A stretch of 64,000 nucleotides of DNA from Paenibacillus contaminans (lineage in GTDB: Bacteria > Bacillota > Bacilli > Paenibacillales > NBRC-103111): positions 186,001 to 250,000 of the forward strand of contig NZ_QMFB01000001.1 of the NCBI RefSeq assembly GCF_003285015.1. Reading direction: 5' to 3'. The position numbers and the translations under genes are program-made. Position 1 is the first letter of the stretch. Every line of letters starts with the position of its first letter. Positions 32,073 through 41,044 of this stretch are shown here, in pieces. The notes beneath the pieces are model-generated. The model did not search any database, was not told the origin of the DNA, and saw only the letters and a program-made list of their open reading frames with translations.

Positions 32073-35000
32073 TTAGTTTTTCGGTTCCAGTACGATCAAC
32101 AGATCGCCGGATTCGATAAACTCGTCGGCCTTCACGAGCACTTCCTTGACCGTTCCGGCCAGCGGCGCTTGAATAACCATTTCCATTTTCATCGCTTCGC
32201 TGACGAGAAGAGGATCGCCTTTTTTCACTTCGTCCCCGACTTTGACTTTTACGTTCAGAACCTTGCCCGGCATGCTTGCCCCGATATGTCCCGGATTGCC
32301 GGCATTGGCTTTCTCTTTGTGAAGGACGGTTACTTTGGCGGAGGCGTCGCGGACCGGAATTTCACGCGGCTGGCCGTTCATTTCGAAATAAATGATACGG
32401 TGTCCGTCAGGCTGAATGTCTCCGACCATAACGAGCTTGACGATCAGCGTTTTCCCTTGCTCGATGCTGATGGCGACTTCCTCTCCTACGGCAAGGCCAT
32501 AAAAGAAGGTAGCGGTATCGAGCACGGATAGATCGCCGAAATCTTCCGCTTTCTTCAGCATGTCCTGGTACACTTTCGGATACATGATGTAGGACATCAG
32601 GTCGTAATCGGTAATTTCGCGGTTATGCTCCTTCTCCAGCTTGACGCGAAGCTCGTCAAGATCGACAGGAGGCAGCAGCTCGCCCGGACGACGGGTGAAA
32701 TAATCGCGGCCTTTCACGATAATCTTGCGCAGCTCCTCCGGGAATCCGCCTTGCGGCTGACCCAGATATCCTTGGAACATTTGTACGACGGATTCAGGGA
32801 AGTCGAGCGTTTCCCCTCTTTCCTCGACATCTTTCGGCGTTAAGTTGTTTTGCACCATGAACAGGGCCATATCGCCGACGACCTTGGACGAAGGCGTTAC
32901 CTTGACGATGTCGCCGAACATTTGGTTAACGGTGCTGTACGCTTCTTTCACTTCTTCCCAGCGTCCGCCAAGTCCGACGGAGTTGCTTTGCTGCTGCAGG
33001 TTGCTGTACTGGCCGCCCGGCATTTCGTGACGGTAAATTTCCGCGCTGCTTGCCTTCATGCCCGATTCGAAAGGAACGTAGAAGTTACGAACGTCCTCCC
33101 AATAATCGGACAGCTTCTGGAATGCGCGGTCATCGAGACCAGTAGCGCGATCTTCGTGCTCCAGGGCAAAAATGAGCGAATTCAAGTTCGGCTGGGACGT
33201 CATGCCCGACATGGATCCGAGCGCCGTATCCACGATATCGACGCCTGCTTCTACGGCTTTCAGCAGAAGCGCGCCGCCGTTTCCGCTCGTATCGTGCGTA
33301 TGAAGGTGGATCGGAATGCCAACCTCTTCCTTCAGCGCTTTGATCAGCTGGTAGCCTGCGTACGGCTTAAGGAGAGAGGCCATGTCCTTGATCGCAAGAA
33401 TATGAGCGCCCGCTTTCTCAAGCTCCTTCGCCATGTTGATGTAATATTTGAGATTGTATTTCGAACGGTTCGGATCGAGAATATCGCCGGTATAACACAT
33501 CGCGGCTTCGGCGACTTTCCCTGTTTCGTTCACCGTATCGATAGCCAAACGCATGTTGTCGATGCTGTTCAAGCTGTCGAAAATACGGAAAACGTCGATG
33601 CCTGCAGTAGCGGAGGCATGAATAAACTTTTTGATGACATTGTCCGGATAATTCGCATAACCGACCGCATTCGCTCCGCGGAACAGCATTTGGAACAAGA
33701 CGTTAGGAATTTTTTTGCGCAGCTTGATCAGGCGTTCCCACGGATCCTCATTCGAGAAGCGCATGCAAGTATCGAACGTAGCGCCGCCCCACATTTCAAG
33801 AGAGAACAAATCATTCGCAAGTTTGCCCGTTTCTTCCGCAATATTGAGCAGATCGTACGTACGGACGCGGGTCGCAAGGAGCGATTGGTGAGCGTCGCGG
33901 AACGTCGTGTCGGTCACAAGAACGCGTTTTTGCTCGCTGATCCACTGAACGAGACCGTCAGCGCCTTTCTCATCCAAAATTTGCTTCGTACCCGGAATGT
34001 AAGCCTGCTTCAATGGAACTTTTGGAATGCGGACCTCATCAAAAGCAGGCTTTTTGTTGAGCTTAGGAATGCCCGGATGACCGTTGACGGTCGTAAGGCC
34101 GATATATTTCAGCAGCTTCGTGCCGCGGTCTTGCTTCTGGACGAATTCGAACAATTCCGGCTTCGTATCGATGAACGAAGTATTGTAGTTTCCGACAAGA
34201 AAATCGGGGTGCTGAACAACATTTTCCAGGAATGGAATGTTAGTTTTAACGCCGCGGATTCGGAACTCTTTCAGCGTACGCAGCATTTTGCGTGCGGCTT
34301 GCTCGAATGTGTTCGCATACGTCGAAACTTTAACGAGCAGGGAATCATAGTGAGGCGTAATGTTCGCCCCCACGCCGCTGTTGCCGGTGTCCAGGCGGAC
34401 GCCGAAGCCGCCGCCCGAACGGTAAGCGACAATACGTCCCGTATCCGGCACGAAGCCGCGATCCGGATCTTCCGTCGTAACCCGGCTTTGAATGGCGAAG
34501 CCGTTAATCCGGATAGCCGATTGCGAAGGAATGCCGATTTGCTCGTCCGATAAAGCGTAGCCTTGGGCAATTCGGATTTGCGATTGAACGATGTCGATAT
34601 CCGTAATGAGCTCGGTAATCGTATGCTCAACCTGAATGCGCGGGTTTACTTCGATGAAATAAAAGCTGCCGTCGCCCGTTACGAGAAATTCTACGGTTCC
34701 TGCGTTGATATAACCGGACTTAACCGCAAGCTGAAGGGCGGATTCGCAAATGCTGTTCCGCTGTTCGTCCGATAAAGTCAAGCTTGGAGCGACTTCGACG
34801 ACCTTCTGGTAGCGGCGTTGAATGGAGCAGTCACGCTCGTATAAATGAACGGCATGCCCGTAGCTGTCGGCGAGGACCTGCACTTCGATATGTTTCGGAT
34901 TTTCAAGATATTTTTCTACGTAAACGGCTTCATTACCGAACGCGGATTTGGCTTCGGAGCGCGCTCTTTCAAGGGCCGGCTGCAGTTCATCCGCATTGCG

Positions 35001-35540
35001 GACGATCCGCATGCCTCTTCCGCCGCCGCCTGAAGCCGCTTTAATAATGACCGGGTAACCGTGCTCTTTGGTAAACAGCATCGCCTCTTGCAAAGAAGCG
35101 ATCGGCTCGCTGGTGCCCGGAATGACTGGAATTTCGGCTTGAATCGCCATCTGACGCGCGATGACCTTGTCGCCGAACATGCGGATATGCTCCGACTTCG
35201 GTCCGATGAACACGATGTTTTCTTCTTCGCAGCGTTTGGCAAACTGCTCGTTCTCGGCCAGAAAGCCATAACCCGGATGAATGGCATCGACATCATGGCG
35301 TTTGGCCACTTCCAAAATTTCCTCAATGTCGAGATAAGCTTCAATAGGTCCTTTACCTTTGCCGATCAAGTATGCCTCGTCTGCTTTAAAGCGGTGAAGC
35401 GCAAGGTTATCCTGCTCGGAGTAGATCGCGACCGTTTGGATGTTTAGTTCGGTACATGCCCGGAACACCCGAATGGCAATTTCTCCGCGATTGGCTACCA
35501 GAATTTTTTTGAACGTTCTGATCTTCCTTACATTACTCAT
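32073..35540 (-). CDS. pyc: Pyruvate carboxylase
   Basis: 1155 residues, normal length for the alpha4 enzyme. The start MSNVRKIRTFKKILVANRGE at 35540 is preferred over the longer open frame; GGAGGA lies upstream. Domains in order: biotin carboxylase (1-460; RRYQKVVEVAPS, GTVEFLVTGDGSFYFIEVNP), carboxyltransferase (about 540-810; LVTDTTFRDAHQSLLATRVR), linker/allosteric region, and biotinyl domain (about 1085-1155) with the biotinylated Lys in SEAMKMEM at about 1119. It makes oxaloacetate from pyruvate, bicarbonate and ATP. Here it could also supply oxaloacetate for the methylcitrate cycle encoded at 47.6-51 kb. A PerR/Fur-type palindrome lies 83 bases upstream. Confidence 0.97.
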   Translation of the reverse strand: MSNVRKIRTFKKILVANRGEIAIRVFRACTELNIQTVAIYSEQDNLALHRFKADEAYLIGKGKGPIEAYLDIEEILEVAKRHDVDAIHPGYGFLAENEQFAKRCEEENIVFIGPKSEHIRMFGDKVIARQMAIQAEIPVIPGTSEPIASLQEAMLFTKEHGYPVIIKAASGGGGRGMRIVRNADELQPALERARSEAKSAFGNEAVYVEKYLENPKHIEVQVLADSYGHAVHLYERDCSIQRRYQKVVEVAPSLTLSDEQRNSICESALQLAVKSGYINAGTVEFLVTGDGSFYFIEVNPRIQVEHTITELITDIDIVQSQIRIAQGYALSDEQIGIPSQSAIRINGFAIQSRVTTEDPDRGFVPDTGRIVAYRSGGGFGVRLDTGNSGVGANITPHYDSLLVKVSTYANTFEQAARKMLRTLKEFRIRGVKTNIPFLENVVQHPDFLVGNYNTSFIDTKPELFEFVQKQDRGTKLLKYIGLTTVNGHPGIPKLNKKPAFDEVRIPKVPLKQAYIPGTKQILDEKGADGLVQWISEQKRVLVTDTTFRDAHQSLLATRVRTYDLLNIAEETGKLANDLFSLEMWGGATFDTCMRFSNEDPWERLIKLRKKIPNVLFQMLFRGANAVGYANYPDNVIKKFIHASATAGIDVFRIFDSLNSIDNMRLAIDTVNETGKVAEAAMCYTGDILDPNRSKYNLKYYINMAKELEKAGAHILAIKDMASLLKPYAGYQLIKALKEEVGIPIHLHTHDTSGNGGALLLKAVEAGVDIVDTALGSMSGMTSQPNLNSLIFALEHEDRATGLDDRAFQKLSDYWEDVRNFYVPFESGMKASSAEIYRHEMPGGQYSNLQQQSNSVGLGGRWEEVKEAYSTVNQMFGDIVKVTPSSKVVGDMALFMVQNNLTPKDVEERGETLDFPESVVQMFQGYLGQPQGGFPEELRKIIVKGRDYFTRRPGELLPPVDLDELRVKLEKEHNREITDYDLMSYIMYPKVYQDMLKKAEDFGDLSVLDTATFFYGLAVGEEVAISIEQGKTLIVKLVMVGDIQPDGHRIIYFEMNGQPREIPVRDASAKVTVLHKEKANAGNPGHIGASMPGKVLNVKVKVGDEVKKGDPLLVSEAMKMEMVIQAPLAGTVKEVLVKADEFIESGDLLIVLEPKN

Positions 35541-35622
35541 AAGATACTCGTTCCTCCGATGATCGTTCGTTTTAGTCTTTATCGCTTTGCTGCAACAAAT
35601 AAATAAAAAGCAAATTGCCCAA

Positions 35623-35637
35623 TTATGATTATCATAA
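35623..35637 (-). promoter_or_regulatory. PerR/Fur-family palindrome upstream of pyc
   Basis: TTATGATTATCATAA is a 7-1-7 inverted repeat. It matches the PerR consensus TTATAATNATTATAA at 12 of 14 positions and the Fur consensus at 10 of 14. It lies in the 302-base gap between pyc and the response regulator, 83 bases before pyc; a TTGACA at 35686-35691 points the other way. Confidence 0.4.
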
Positions 35638-35842
35638 CACGAAACCATTTTAGTATGACATATTAAATTTATAATAGTCGAATAATTGACAGCGGACAAA
35701 GCGGGATACTATGAAAAAACGAACGTATTTTCCGACTCTCCGGCTGTTGAACGGGTTGGGAATGAAGAGCTATGATGAAACGGCAGCATTATCGGCCATT
35801 TTTCCATGTTGCCGAGGGAACGAAACGATCAGGGGGATAAGG

Positions 35843-36526
35843 ATGAATTACAAAATATTGGTAGCTGACGATGAGCAAACGATCGTTAAAGCGATCGCCT
35901 ACGGCTTAAAGCGCGAAGGGTTTGCGGTTGAAACGGCTTCGGATGGGGAAGCGGCGCTTGTTTTGGTGAAATCGTTCGAGCCGCATGTGGTTGTGCTCGA
36001 CGTCATGATGCCCAAATTGAGCGGCTTCGATGTTTGCCGAAAGCTGGAAGGCGGGAAAGCGCCGGGCATCTTGCTGCTGACCGCGAAGGATGACATCGTC
36101 GACAAAGTGCTGGGGCTTGAGCTCGGCGCCGACGATTATATGACCAAGCCGTTCGATTTGCGGGAGCTGATCGCCCGGGTCAAAGCGCTTTGCAGAAGGC
36201 TGGACAAAAATGCTTCCGTTTCGGATACGACAGCAATCGTCATCGGCGATCTCGCGGTGCATATGGAGCAGCGTGCCGTTTTCCTGCGAGGAGAGCAGGT
36301 AGGGCTGACGCCGAAGGAATTCGATTTGCTCTCCCTTTTGCTGACAAACCGCAAACGGGTGTTTACCCGGGAGCAGCTGCTCGAGCAGGTGTGGGGAATG
36401 TCATATGCTGGCGGAACCCGCACGGTAGACATTCACATTCAGCGATTGCGGACCAAGCTTGACGACAGCGGACAAAATCTGCTGCAAACCGTCTACGGCA
36501 TCGGCTACCGGGCGGCGGGAGAATAA
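35843..36526 (+). CDS. OmpR/PhoB-family response regulator
   Basis: 227 residues. ATG 35843 with AGGGGG 7 bases upstream gives the receiver domain N-terminus MNYKILVADDEQTIV; the longer open frame from 35711 is not supported. Receiver domain 1-118 with phosphorylated Asp53 (VVVLDVMMP), Lys102 (MTKPF) and the acidic pocket at 9-11. The C-terminal winged helix (LTPKEFDLLSLLLTNRKRVF ... TRTVDIHIQRLRTKLDDSGQ) binds DNA. Its kinase is encoded immediately downstream. Confidence 0.93.
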   Translation: MNYKILVADDEQTIVKAIAYGLKREGFAVETASDGEAALVLVKSFEPHVVVLDVMMPKLSGFDVCRKLEGGKAPGILLLTAKDDIVDKVLGLELGADDYMTKPFDLRELIARVKALCRRLDKNASVSDTTAIVIGDLAVHMEQRAVFLRGEQVGLTPKEFDLLSLLLTNRKRVFTREQLLEQVWGMSYAGGTRTVDIHIQRLRTKLDDSGQNLLQTVYGIGYRAAGE

Positions 36527-36527
36527 C

Positions 36528-37949
36528 GTGCGAATAAACTTAAAGTGGAAATTTTCGGCTTTTATCGCCGCACTGCTGCTTTTTGTCGTTATAATGATGA
36601 GCTTCGCGGTTCTCAAAGGGATTTCGCAGTATCAGCGGGAACAAACCGAAAGCGCGATGGCGAAGCAGTCGGAAGCGGCGGGAGCCCGGATTCGGCAGGA
36701 GTACGTAACCGGAGCGCGCTTGGACGCGGTTACGTTCATGAAGCTGCAGGGCAGGAAGCTGGCGGTCGAGCTTGGGGCGTCAAGCGGCGGGAACCGCGTG
36801 CTGCTGTACGACGGAGCCGGCGAAACGGTAGGCGATTCGCTTCCGATGGCCGATTCGCGGGATGTCGGAGAAGCGCTGGCTTACGCGAAGCAAAATAAAA
36901 TCGCTTATATCGTCAAAGGCGATATCATCGATTACTTGGCGCCGATTGCGGGACCGGAAGGACAGTTAGGTGTCTTCCACTTGCAAGCTTCGCTTGCCGC
37001 CCAGCACGTTTTTTATCGGAACGTTCAGCGGATGTTTATTGCCGCCGGCGTTGGCGTGCTTGCCGTAAGCCTCCTTTTCGGCTTCGTTTATATGAATCGT
37101 CAAGCGAAGGATATACGCCGTTTGAACGAAGCTGCAGAAAGGATTCGAAACGGGTTTTACGATCGGACGCCCAAGCTGGCAAGGCGTGATGAGCTTGGCG
37201 ATTTAAGCGACGGCATTGCGGCTATGAGTGAAGCGATTCAAACCAATATTCGCTCACAGAAGCAGTTTTTCAATAATATCAGCCATGAACTGAAAACGCC
37301 GCTTACCTCGATACGCGCGTATGCGGATTTGCTTGACATGTATAAAGACGACCCCAAGCTTCTTGAAGAAGCCAGAGAGGCGATCGCCCAAGAGTCGGGC
37401 CGTTTATTCGAATTGGTCGAGAATGCGCTCCGCCTGTCCTCGCTGGAAAGGTACGAGTTCGAGCAGCGGCCGGAGAAGGTCGAGCTGAAGGAACTGCTGG
37501 AGGAGCTTTGTATGAGGCTGAAGGGGAAAGCGGACCGTTACGGTATCGCGATCAACAAACACTTGCACAGCGCCGAAGTATGGGCGGACAAGGAAAGCTT
37601 GACGCATATTTTTATGAATATGCTGGACAATGCGATCAAATATAACGTGCAGGGCGGCTCCGTTACTTTGACGCTGAAAGCCGGCGACTCCGGTCTGGCG
37701 GAAACGGAAGTACGCGATACGGGGATCGGCATTCCGGAAGAGCTGCGTGCGCGCATTTTCGAGCCGTTTTATACGGCAAACCGCGACCGGGCAAGGCAAT
37801 CGGGCGGATCAGGCTTAGGATTGGCGCTCGTAAAGCAGCTGACGGAGAAACAAAACGGCCATATTCAAGTCGATAGCGCAGAGGGGAAAGGCACCCGGTT
37901 CGTCATCGCATTCGAGCTGTACGATCGGCGCAAACATTTACAAGTTTGA
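36528..37949 (+). CDS. Sensor histidine kinase
   Basis: 473 residues from GTG 36528, placed one base after the regulator stop with GGGAG before it. A first membrane helix (8-30), an extracellular sensor domain (about 31-168), a second helix (about 169-190), HAMP (191-245), HisKA with His253 in NNISHELKTPLTSIRAYADL, and HATPase with NMLDNAIKYN, DTGIGIPEELRARIFEPFY and SGLGLALVKQL. It phosphorylates the partner regulator. Two lipoprotein genes follow and may be outputs or sensory partners. The signal is unknown. Confidence 0.93.
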   Translation: MRINLKWKFSAFIAALLLFVVIMMSFAVLKGISQYQREQTESAMAKQSEAAGARIRQEYVTGARLDAVTFMKLQGRKLAVELGASSGGNRVLLYDGAGETVGDSLPMADSRDVGEALAYAKQNKIAYIVKGDIIDYLAPIAGPEGQLGVFHLQASLAAQHVFYRNVQRMFIAAGVGVLAVSLLFGFVYMNRQAKDIRRLNEAAERIRNGFYDRTPKLARRDELGDLSDGIAAMSEAIQTNIRSQKQFFNNISHELKTPLTSIRAYADLLDMYKDDPKLLEEAREAIAQESGRLFELVENALRLSSLERYEFEQRPEKVELKELLEELCMRLKGKADRYGIAINKHLHSAEVWADKESLTHIFMNMLDNAIKYNVQGGSVTLTLKAGDSGLAETEVRDTGIGIPEELRARIFEPFYTANRDRARQSGGSGLGLALVKQLTEKQNGHIQVDSAEGKGTRFVIAFELYDRRKHLQV

Positions 37950-38019
37950 AACATTCGGACGTTTTGCCGAAATGATTGCGTTTTATACTGCGTTTAGGAG
38001 CTTGAAAGGAGGTGCCGAT

Positions 38020-39072
38020 CTGAAGCTCGTTCGGAACAGAAGGCTGACCGCGAAAGCAGGAACCGCCATAATCGTACTGTTCGGCATGCTGTTGTCCGCT
38101 TGCAGCGGGGAAACGGGCGAGAAGCTGACGATACTCGAGCCGCCGGCCGGGAGGACGGATTCGATATCGCTTAAGCAGGTCGATCGGATTGACGGTTTTC
38201 TCGGCTTGGACTGGTTATCGGACGTTGAAATGATCGGTCGGACGGTAAATGCGCAGCAGGACGATAAGCTGAGCGTTCGTCATTTGCAGAACGGAGATCT
38301 TAAACGTATGGATGCCGGAGCGGGCGCAATCGCAAAAATGTCGCCCGACCGCAGGTTTATGATCGTATTCGGCGCTTTGCGCGGCGAAGCCGTTATGGTT
38401 AGCGGCGACGGCAAGCGCTCGGTTCCGCTTTCGCTGGACTATGGCGGAGGAGACGGGGCTTGGACGGATGACAACCATTATTTGACGACCATCGTGGAAG
38501 CGGACGGGATCGGGCTGGCGCTGGTCGGTACGGACGGCCGAATCGACCCGGTCGGTCCCGGAAGCGGGAATGTACCGAGGCACATCGTCAAGGCGGACAT
38601 GAAAGACGAACGCTTATATGTGCTCGCGGGGGACAAACAATTATTTCGCATATCGCCCGATATGCAAAATGTTGAGCGAATCGGAACGGGGATTGCCGAT
38701 TTCGTCCTTTCCCCGAACGGTAAGCGGATGGCGTATGTTGCCGAAACGGCTCCGAATGAGGAGGCGCTGATCATAGCCGATTCCGCCGGCATTCCGGAAG
38801 GGAAAGAAGCGGCCAATGGCATGCTGCTGCGCAGACTGTCGTGGTCGCCTCAGGGCGATAAGCTGGCTTTTACGGCATTCGGCATGGAACGTGGAATGAA
38901 CGGCATCTACGTAATGAATGTCGGCACCGGCGAAGCCGTATCCGTCTCGGTGCGGCACAACGTGAACAGTTTGATCGTTTGGAATCCTAATGGTAGTGCA
39001 CTTATGGTTGGAGAATCGCTTGACGAAGCTTTGGAGGGGAAACCGTTTACGACCATATACCGGCTGCAATGA
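38020..39072 (+). CDS. Putative lipoprotein with beta-propeller-like repeats, apparent CTG start
   Basis: 350 residues if it starts at CTG 38020. AAAGGAGG (38005-38012) is 7 bases upstream, and the next codons give a normal lipoprotein signal: basic KLVRNRRLTAK, hydrophobic AGTAIIVLFGMLL, lipobox LLSAC with Cys near 28. The ATG at 37972 would put 16 extra residues in front and has no ribosome site; TTG 38002 is too close to AGGAG. The body has repeats like MSPDRRFMIV, LSPNGKRMAYVAE and LSWSPQGDKLAFTA, as in TolB/WD40-type propellers. It is translationally close to the kinase gene, so it may modulate that sensor. Confidence 0.7.
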   Translation: MKLVRNRRLTAKAGTAIIVLFGMLLSACSGETGEKLTILEPPAGRTDSISLKQVDRIDGFLGLDWLSDVEMIGRTVNAQQDDKLSVRHLQNGDLKRMDAGAGAIAKMSPDRRFMIVFGALRGEAVMVSGDGKRSVPLSLDYGGGDGAWTDDNHYLTTIVEADGIGLALVGTDGRIDPVGPGSGNVPRHIVKADMKDERLYVLAGDKQLFRISPDMQNVERIGTGIADFVLSPNGKRMAYVAETAPNEEALIIADSAGIPEGKEAANGMLLRRLSWSPQGDKLAFTAFGMERGMNGIYVMNVGTGEAVSVSVRHNVNSLIVWNPNGSALMVGESLDEALEGKPFTTIYRLQ

Positions 39073-39112
39073 GACATCAAACCGTTCTAAACGGGAGAGA
39101 AGGGGATTGGTT

Positions 39113-40123
39113 ATGAATAAAAGCAAAGCTAGCATCGCTTTGGCCGTTTCGCTACTGGCAGCCGCGATTTCTGCGGGGTGCGGCAACGGAGAGGGGCTTA
39201 CCGTAAAAGAGCCGGCGGCCACGGGGGCTTCTCAGCCGGCTTCGGAGACGCCTGCAGCCGACAATAACGAAGAATTGCTGCAGAAGCTTCAAGTCATCGC
39301 TTCGCAGGCGAAGAACGCGAAAGAAGTGACCGCATATTTGGATTCGAATATAAGCGAGGCCGATAAAGCGACGGCCGACCGGATGTTTATGGCGATGGAA
39401 TCGTTCGTAGAAAGCTTTCTGCCAGGGCTGAACGCGAGCTTCTCCGCTATGCTTGCAAAACCCGGCAACGCCGAAACATTCCGCGGACTCGGTTATCCGC
39501 CGGACTTGAGCAAAATCCCTAATGACGATCCGCTCAAGGAGTGGTTCGCCAATCAGTTTGCGGCAAAGTTTATGCTGGACGAACATGAGGGAGATCCTTT
39601 CTGATCGATTGATTATGATGCTTTAAATCGGACGTATGCGGCTTATTTGTCGGCGGATCTTCGCGATTATCTCGCCATACGCGCAGAGGAATCCAAACGG
39701 AAATTTGCGTCGGACGGCGGCTTGCGTATCGACCGGAATGAATTGGCGGAACGGCTCGTCGGCTCGGAGGGCTATCTCGCGGATTATCCTGACGGGCTGA
39801 AGCGGGCCGAGATCAAATCGCTGTACGATTCTTATCTGGCTGCATACATTCACGGCTATCGTTATGACGCCATCGACGAGAAAACGATGAAGCTGCTGCC
39901 TGCCGTGAAACAGCAATACACGAATTTCATCGGGCAGCACCCGGAGACGAAAACGGCGCAAGTCGTCAAAGCGTACCTGGATATTTTGAATCAGAACAAT
40001 GATGTCGTGTACAATCCCGGCGTGAAAGGCGAAAGCATACTCGGTTCTCCGAAGTCGAACGTTTCCGAATTTTGGGACGGGCTGGAGGAACGCGCCGGCC
40101 GGTTGTTCGATACGAAGAAATAG
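39113..40123 (+). pseudogene. Lipoprotein gene interrupted by an in-frame TGA
   Basis: ATG 39113 (AAGGGGA upstream) encodes a lipoprotein with signal MNKSKASIALAVSLLAAAIS and Cys near 23, reading to TGA 39602-39604. The same frame continues without further stops through SIDYDALNRTYAAYLSADLR to TAA 40121-40123, giving 336 codons in all. Codon use and amphipathic helices (LRDYLAIRAEESKRKF, LKRAEIKSLYDSYLAAYIHG) look like one protein on both sides. A point nonsense mutation, a sequencing error or stop readthrough would each explain it. The second half has no good start of its own (TTG 39647 lacks a ribosome site). It follows the two-component system and the propeller lipoprotein. Confidence 0.7.
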
Positions 40124-40163
40124 AGATCACGCGGTATTGTTAAAGAACTAGATGAGTGAACAA

Positions 40164-40222
40164 ATAAGCTTCCAACCCCACTTTCGCCTTTCGCAGTGGT
40201 TTTGGAAGCTTTGTTTATTTTT
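40164..40222 (+). terminator. Terminator of the two-component/lipoprotein operon
   Basis: AAGCTTCCAA pairs with TTGGAAGCTT and CCACT with AGTGG inside it, followed by TTGTTTATTTTTT. Confidence 0.8.
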
Positions 40223-40231
40223 TGGGGACGT

Positions 40232-40612
40232 TTATTCAAGGAAATTCGTAGCGTACAATGCATTCATCTGCTTCGCTTGGACGGAAGCGGGAATCATACG
40301 CATCAGCCCGTTGCGGATGCCGCACAGCAGCCGGCTTTCCATTTGAGAGAGGTTTCTTATCGTCCATGAACGATTCGCAATCATGGAAGTCCTGCCGCTC
40401 CGCACCCGTTCAAAATCCCGGAAAGCCGATTCGAAAGTCGGACCCCTATTGACGCTTTGCGCAAGGAAAAGAGCATCTTCAATCCCCTGCCAGGCGCCTT
40501 GACCGAGATTCGGCGTGACGGCATGCGCCGCTTAACCCAGTTGTTGCAGCGCAATAGCCGCCGTTAAACCGGCGACGCCTCCGCCGACGATCAGAAACGT
40601 TTCGTTAGCCAT
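40232..40612 (-). pseudogene. FAD-dependent monooxygenase remnant with large internal deletion
   Basis: From ATG 40612 the frame reads ANETFLIVGGGVAGLTAAIA LQQLG, a clear FAD Rossmann motif (GGGVAGL), then TAA. In the same frame it continues AAHAVTPNLGQGAWQGIEDA LFLA, the second FAD motif that normally lies about 270 residues further on, and runs to TAA 40232-40234. So roughly 250 codons between the two motifs are missing and the junction makes a stop. The family is the UbiH/zeaxanthin-epoxidase-like class of hydroxylases. It is the last gene of the TetR-DUF3995 operon. It cannot make an active enzyme. Confidence 0.8.
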
Positions 40613-40618
40613 TTCCGC

Positions 40619-41044
40619 CTAACCCTCCGTTCGAATTGCCATGAGAAATATAAAGCAAAGCCACAAGCATAAAGGCGTAAACAAATAGCTGTCGAAGGCT
40701 GCGAACCGTGACCCTCGAATCCGCTTCAAAAGACCGAAATACCGGAAATCGCCGATTGCTCTCAGTCCGAATACGACGGCGCAAACCCAAGACCCCCACC
40801 GGACGACGAAGGAGCCTGTGAATGCCTTTACGAGGTCAGCTTCAAGAAAAAGCAGCGCCGCTGCGGCAAAAAGCAAAAAAGCGACGGCGAGCGTCGCCGT
40901 CTGGCCTGGAATAAAGGAGGGCTGCCGCAAAACGGTTTCCGGAATAACGACGCGAGACCCCCACCTTCCGCCAAACGCCCAGTACATATGAAGGCCGCCG
41001 ATTCCGGCCAGAATCAGTACGGAAATGCCGAAAAGAACAGTCAT
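40619..41044 (-). CDS. DUF3995-type membrane protein
   Basis: 141 residues from ATG 41044, which overlaps the TetR stop codon as ATGA. Four membrane helices; recognisable features are the N-terminal ISVLILAGIGGLHMYWAFGG, RQPSFIPGQTATLAVAFLLF and the C-terminal SYLFTPLCLWLCFIFLMA, as in DUF3995 proteins. Function unknown. It lies between a TetR regulator and a monooxygenase remnant and is probably controlled by that TetR. Confidence 0.8.
   Translation of the reverse strand: MTVLFGISVLILAGIGGLHMYWAFGGRWGSRVVIPETVLRQPSFIPGQTATLAVAFLLFAAAALLFLEADLVKAFTGSFVVRWGSWVCAVVFGLRAIGDFRYFGLLKRIRGSRFAAFDSYLFTPLCLWLCFIFLMAIRTEG

Noticed and set aside
32850..34553. A 567-codon open frame on the + strand within pyc
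   Set aside because: Exact shadow of pyruvate carboxylase; the residues are those of reverse-read biased codons.
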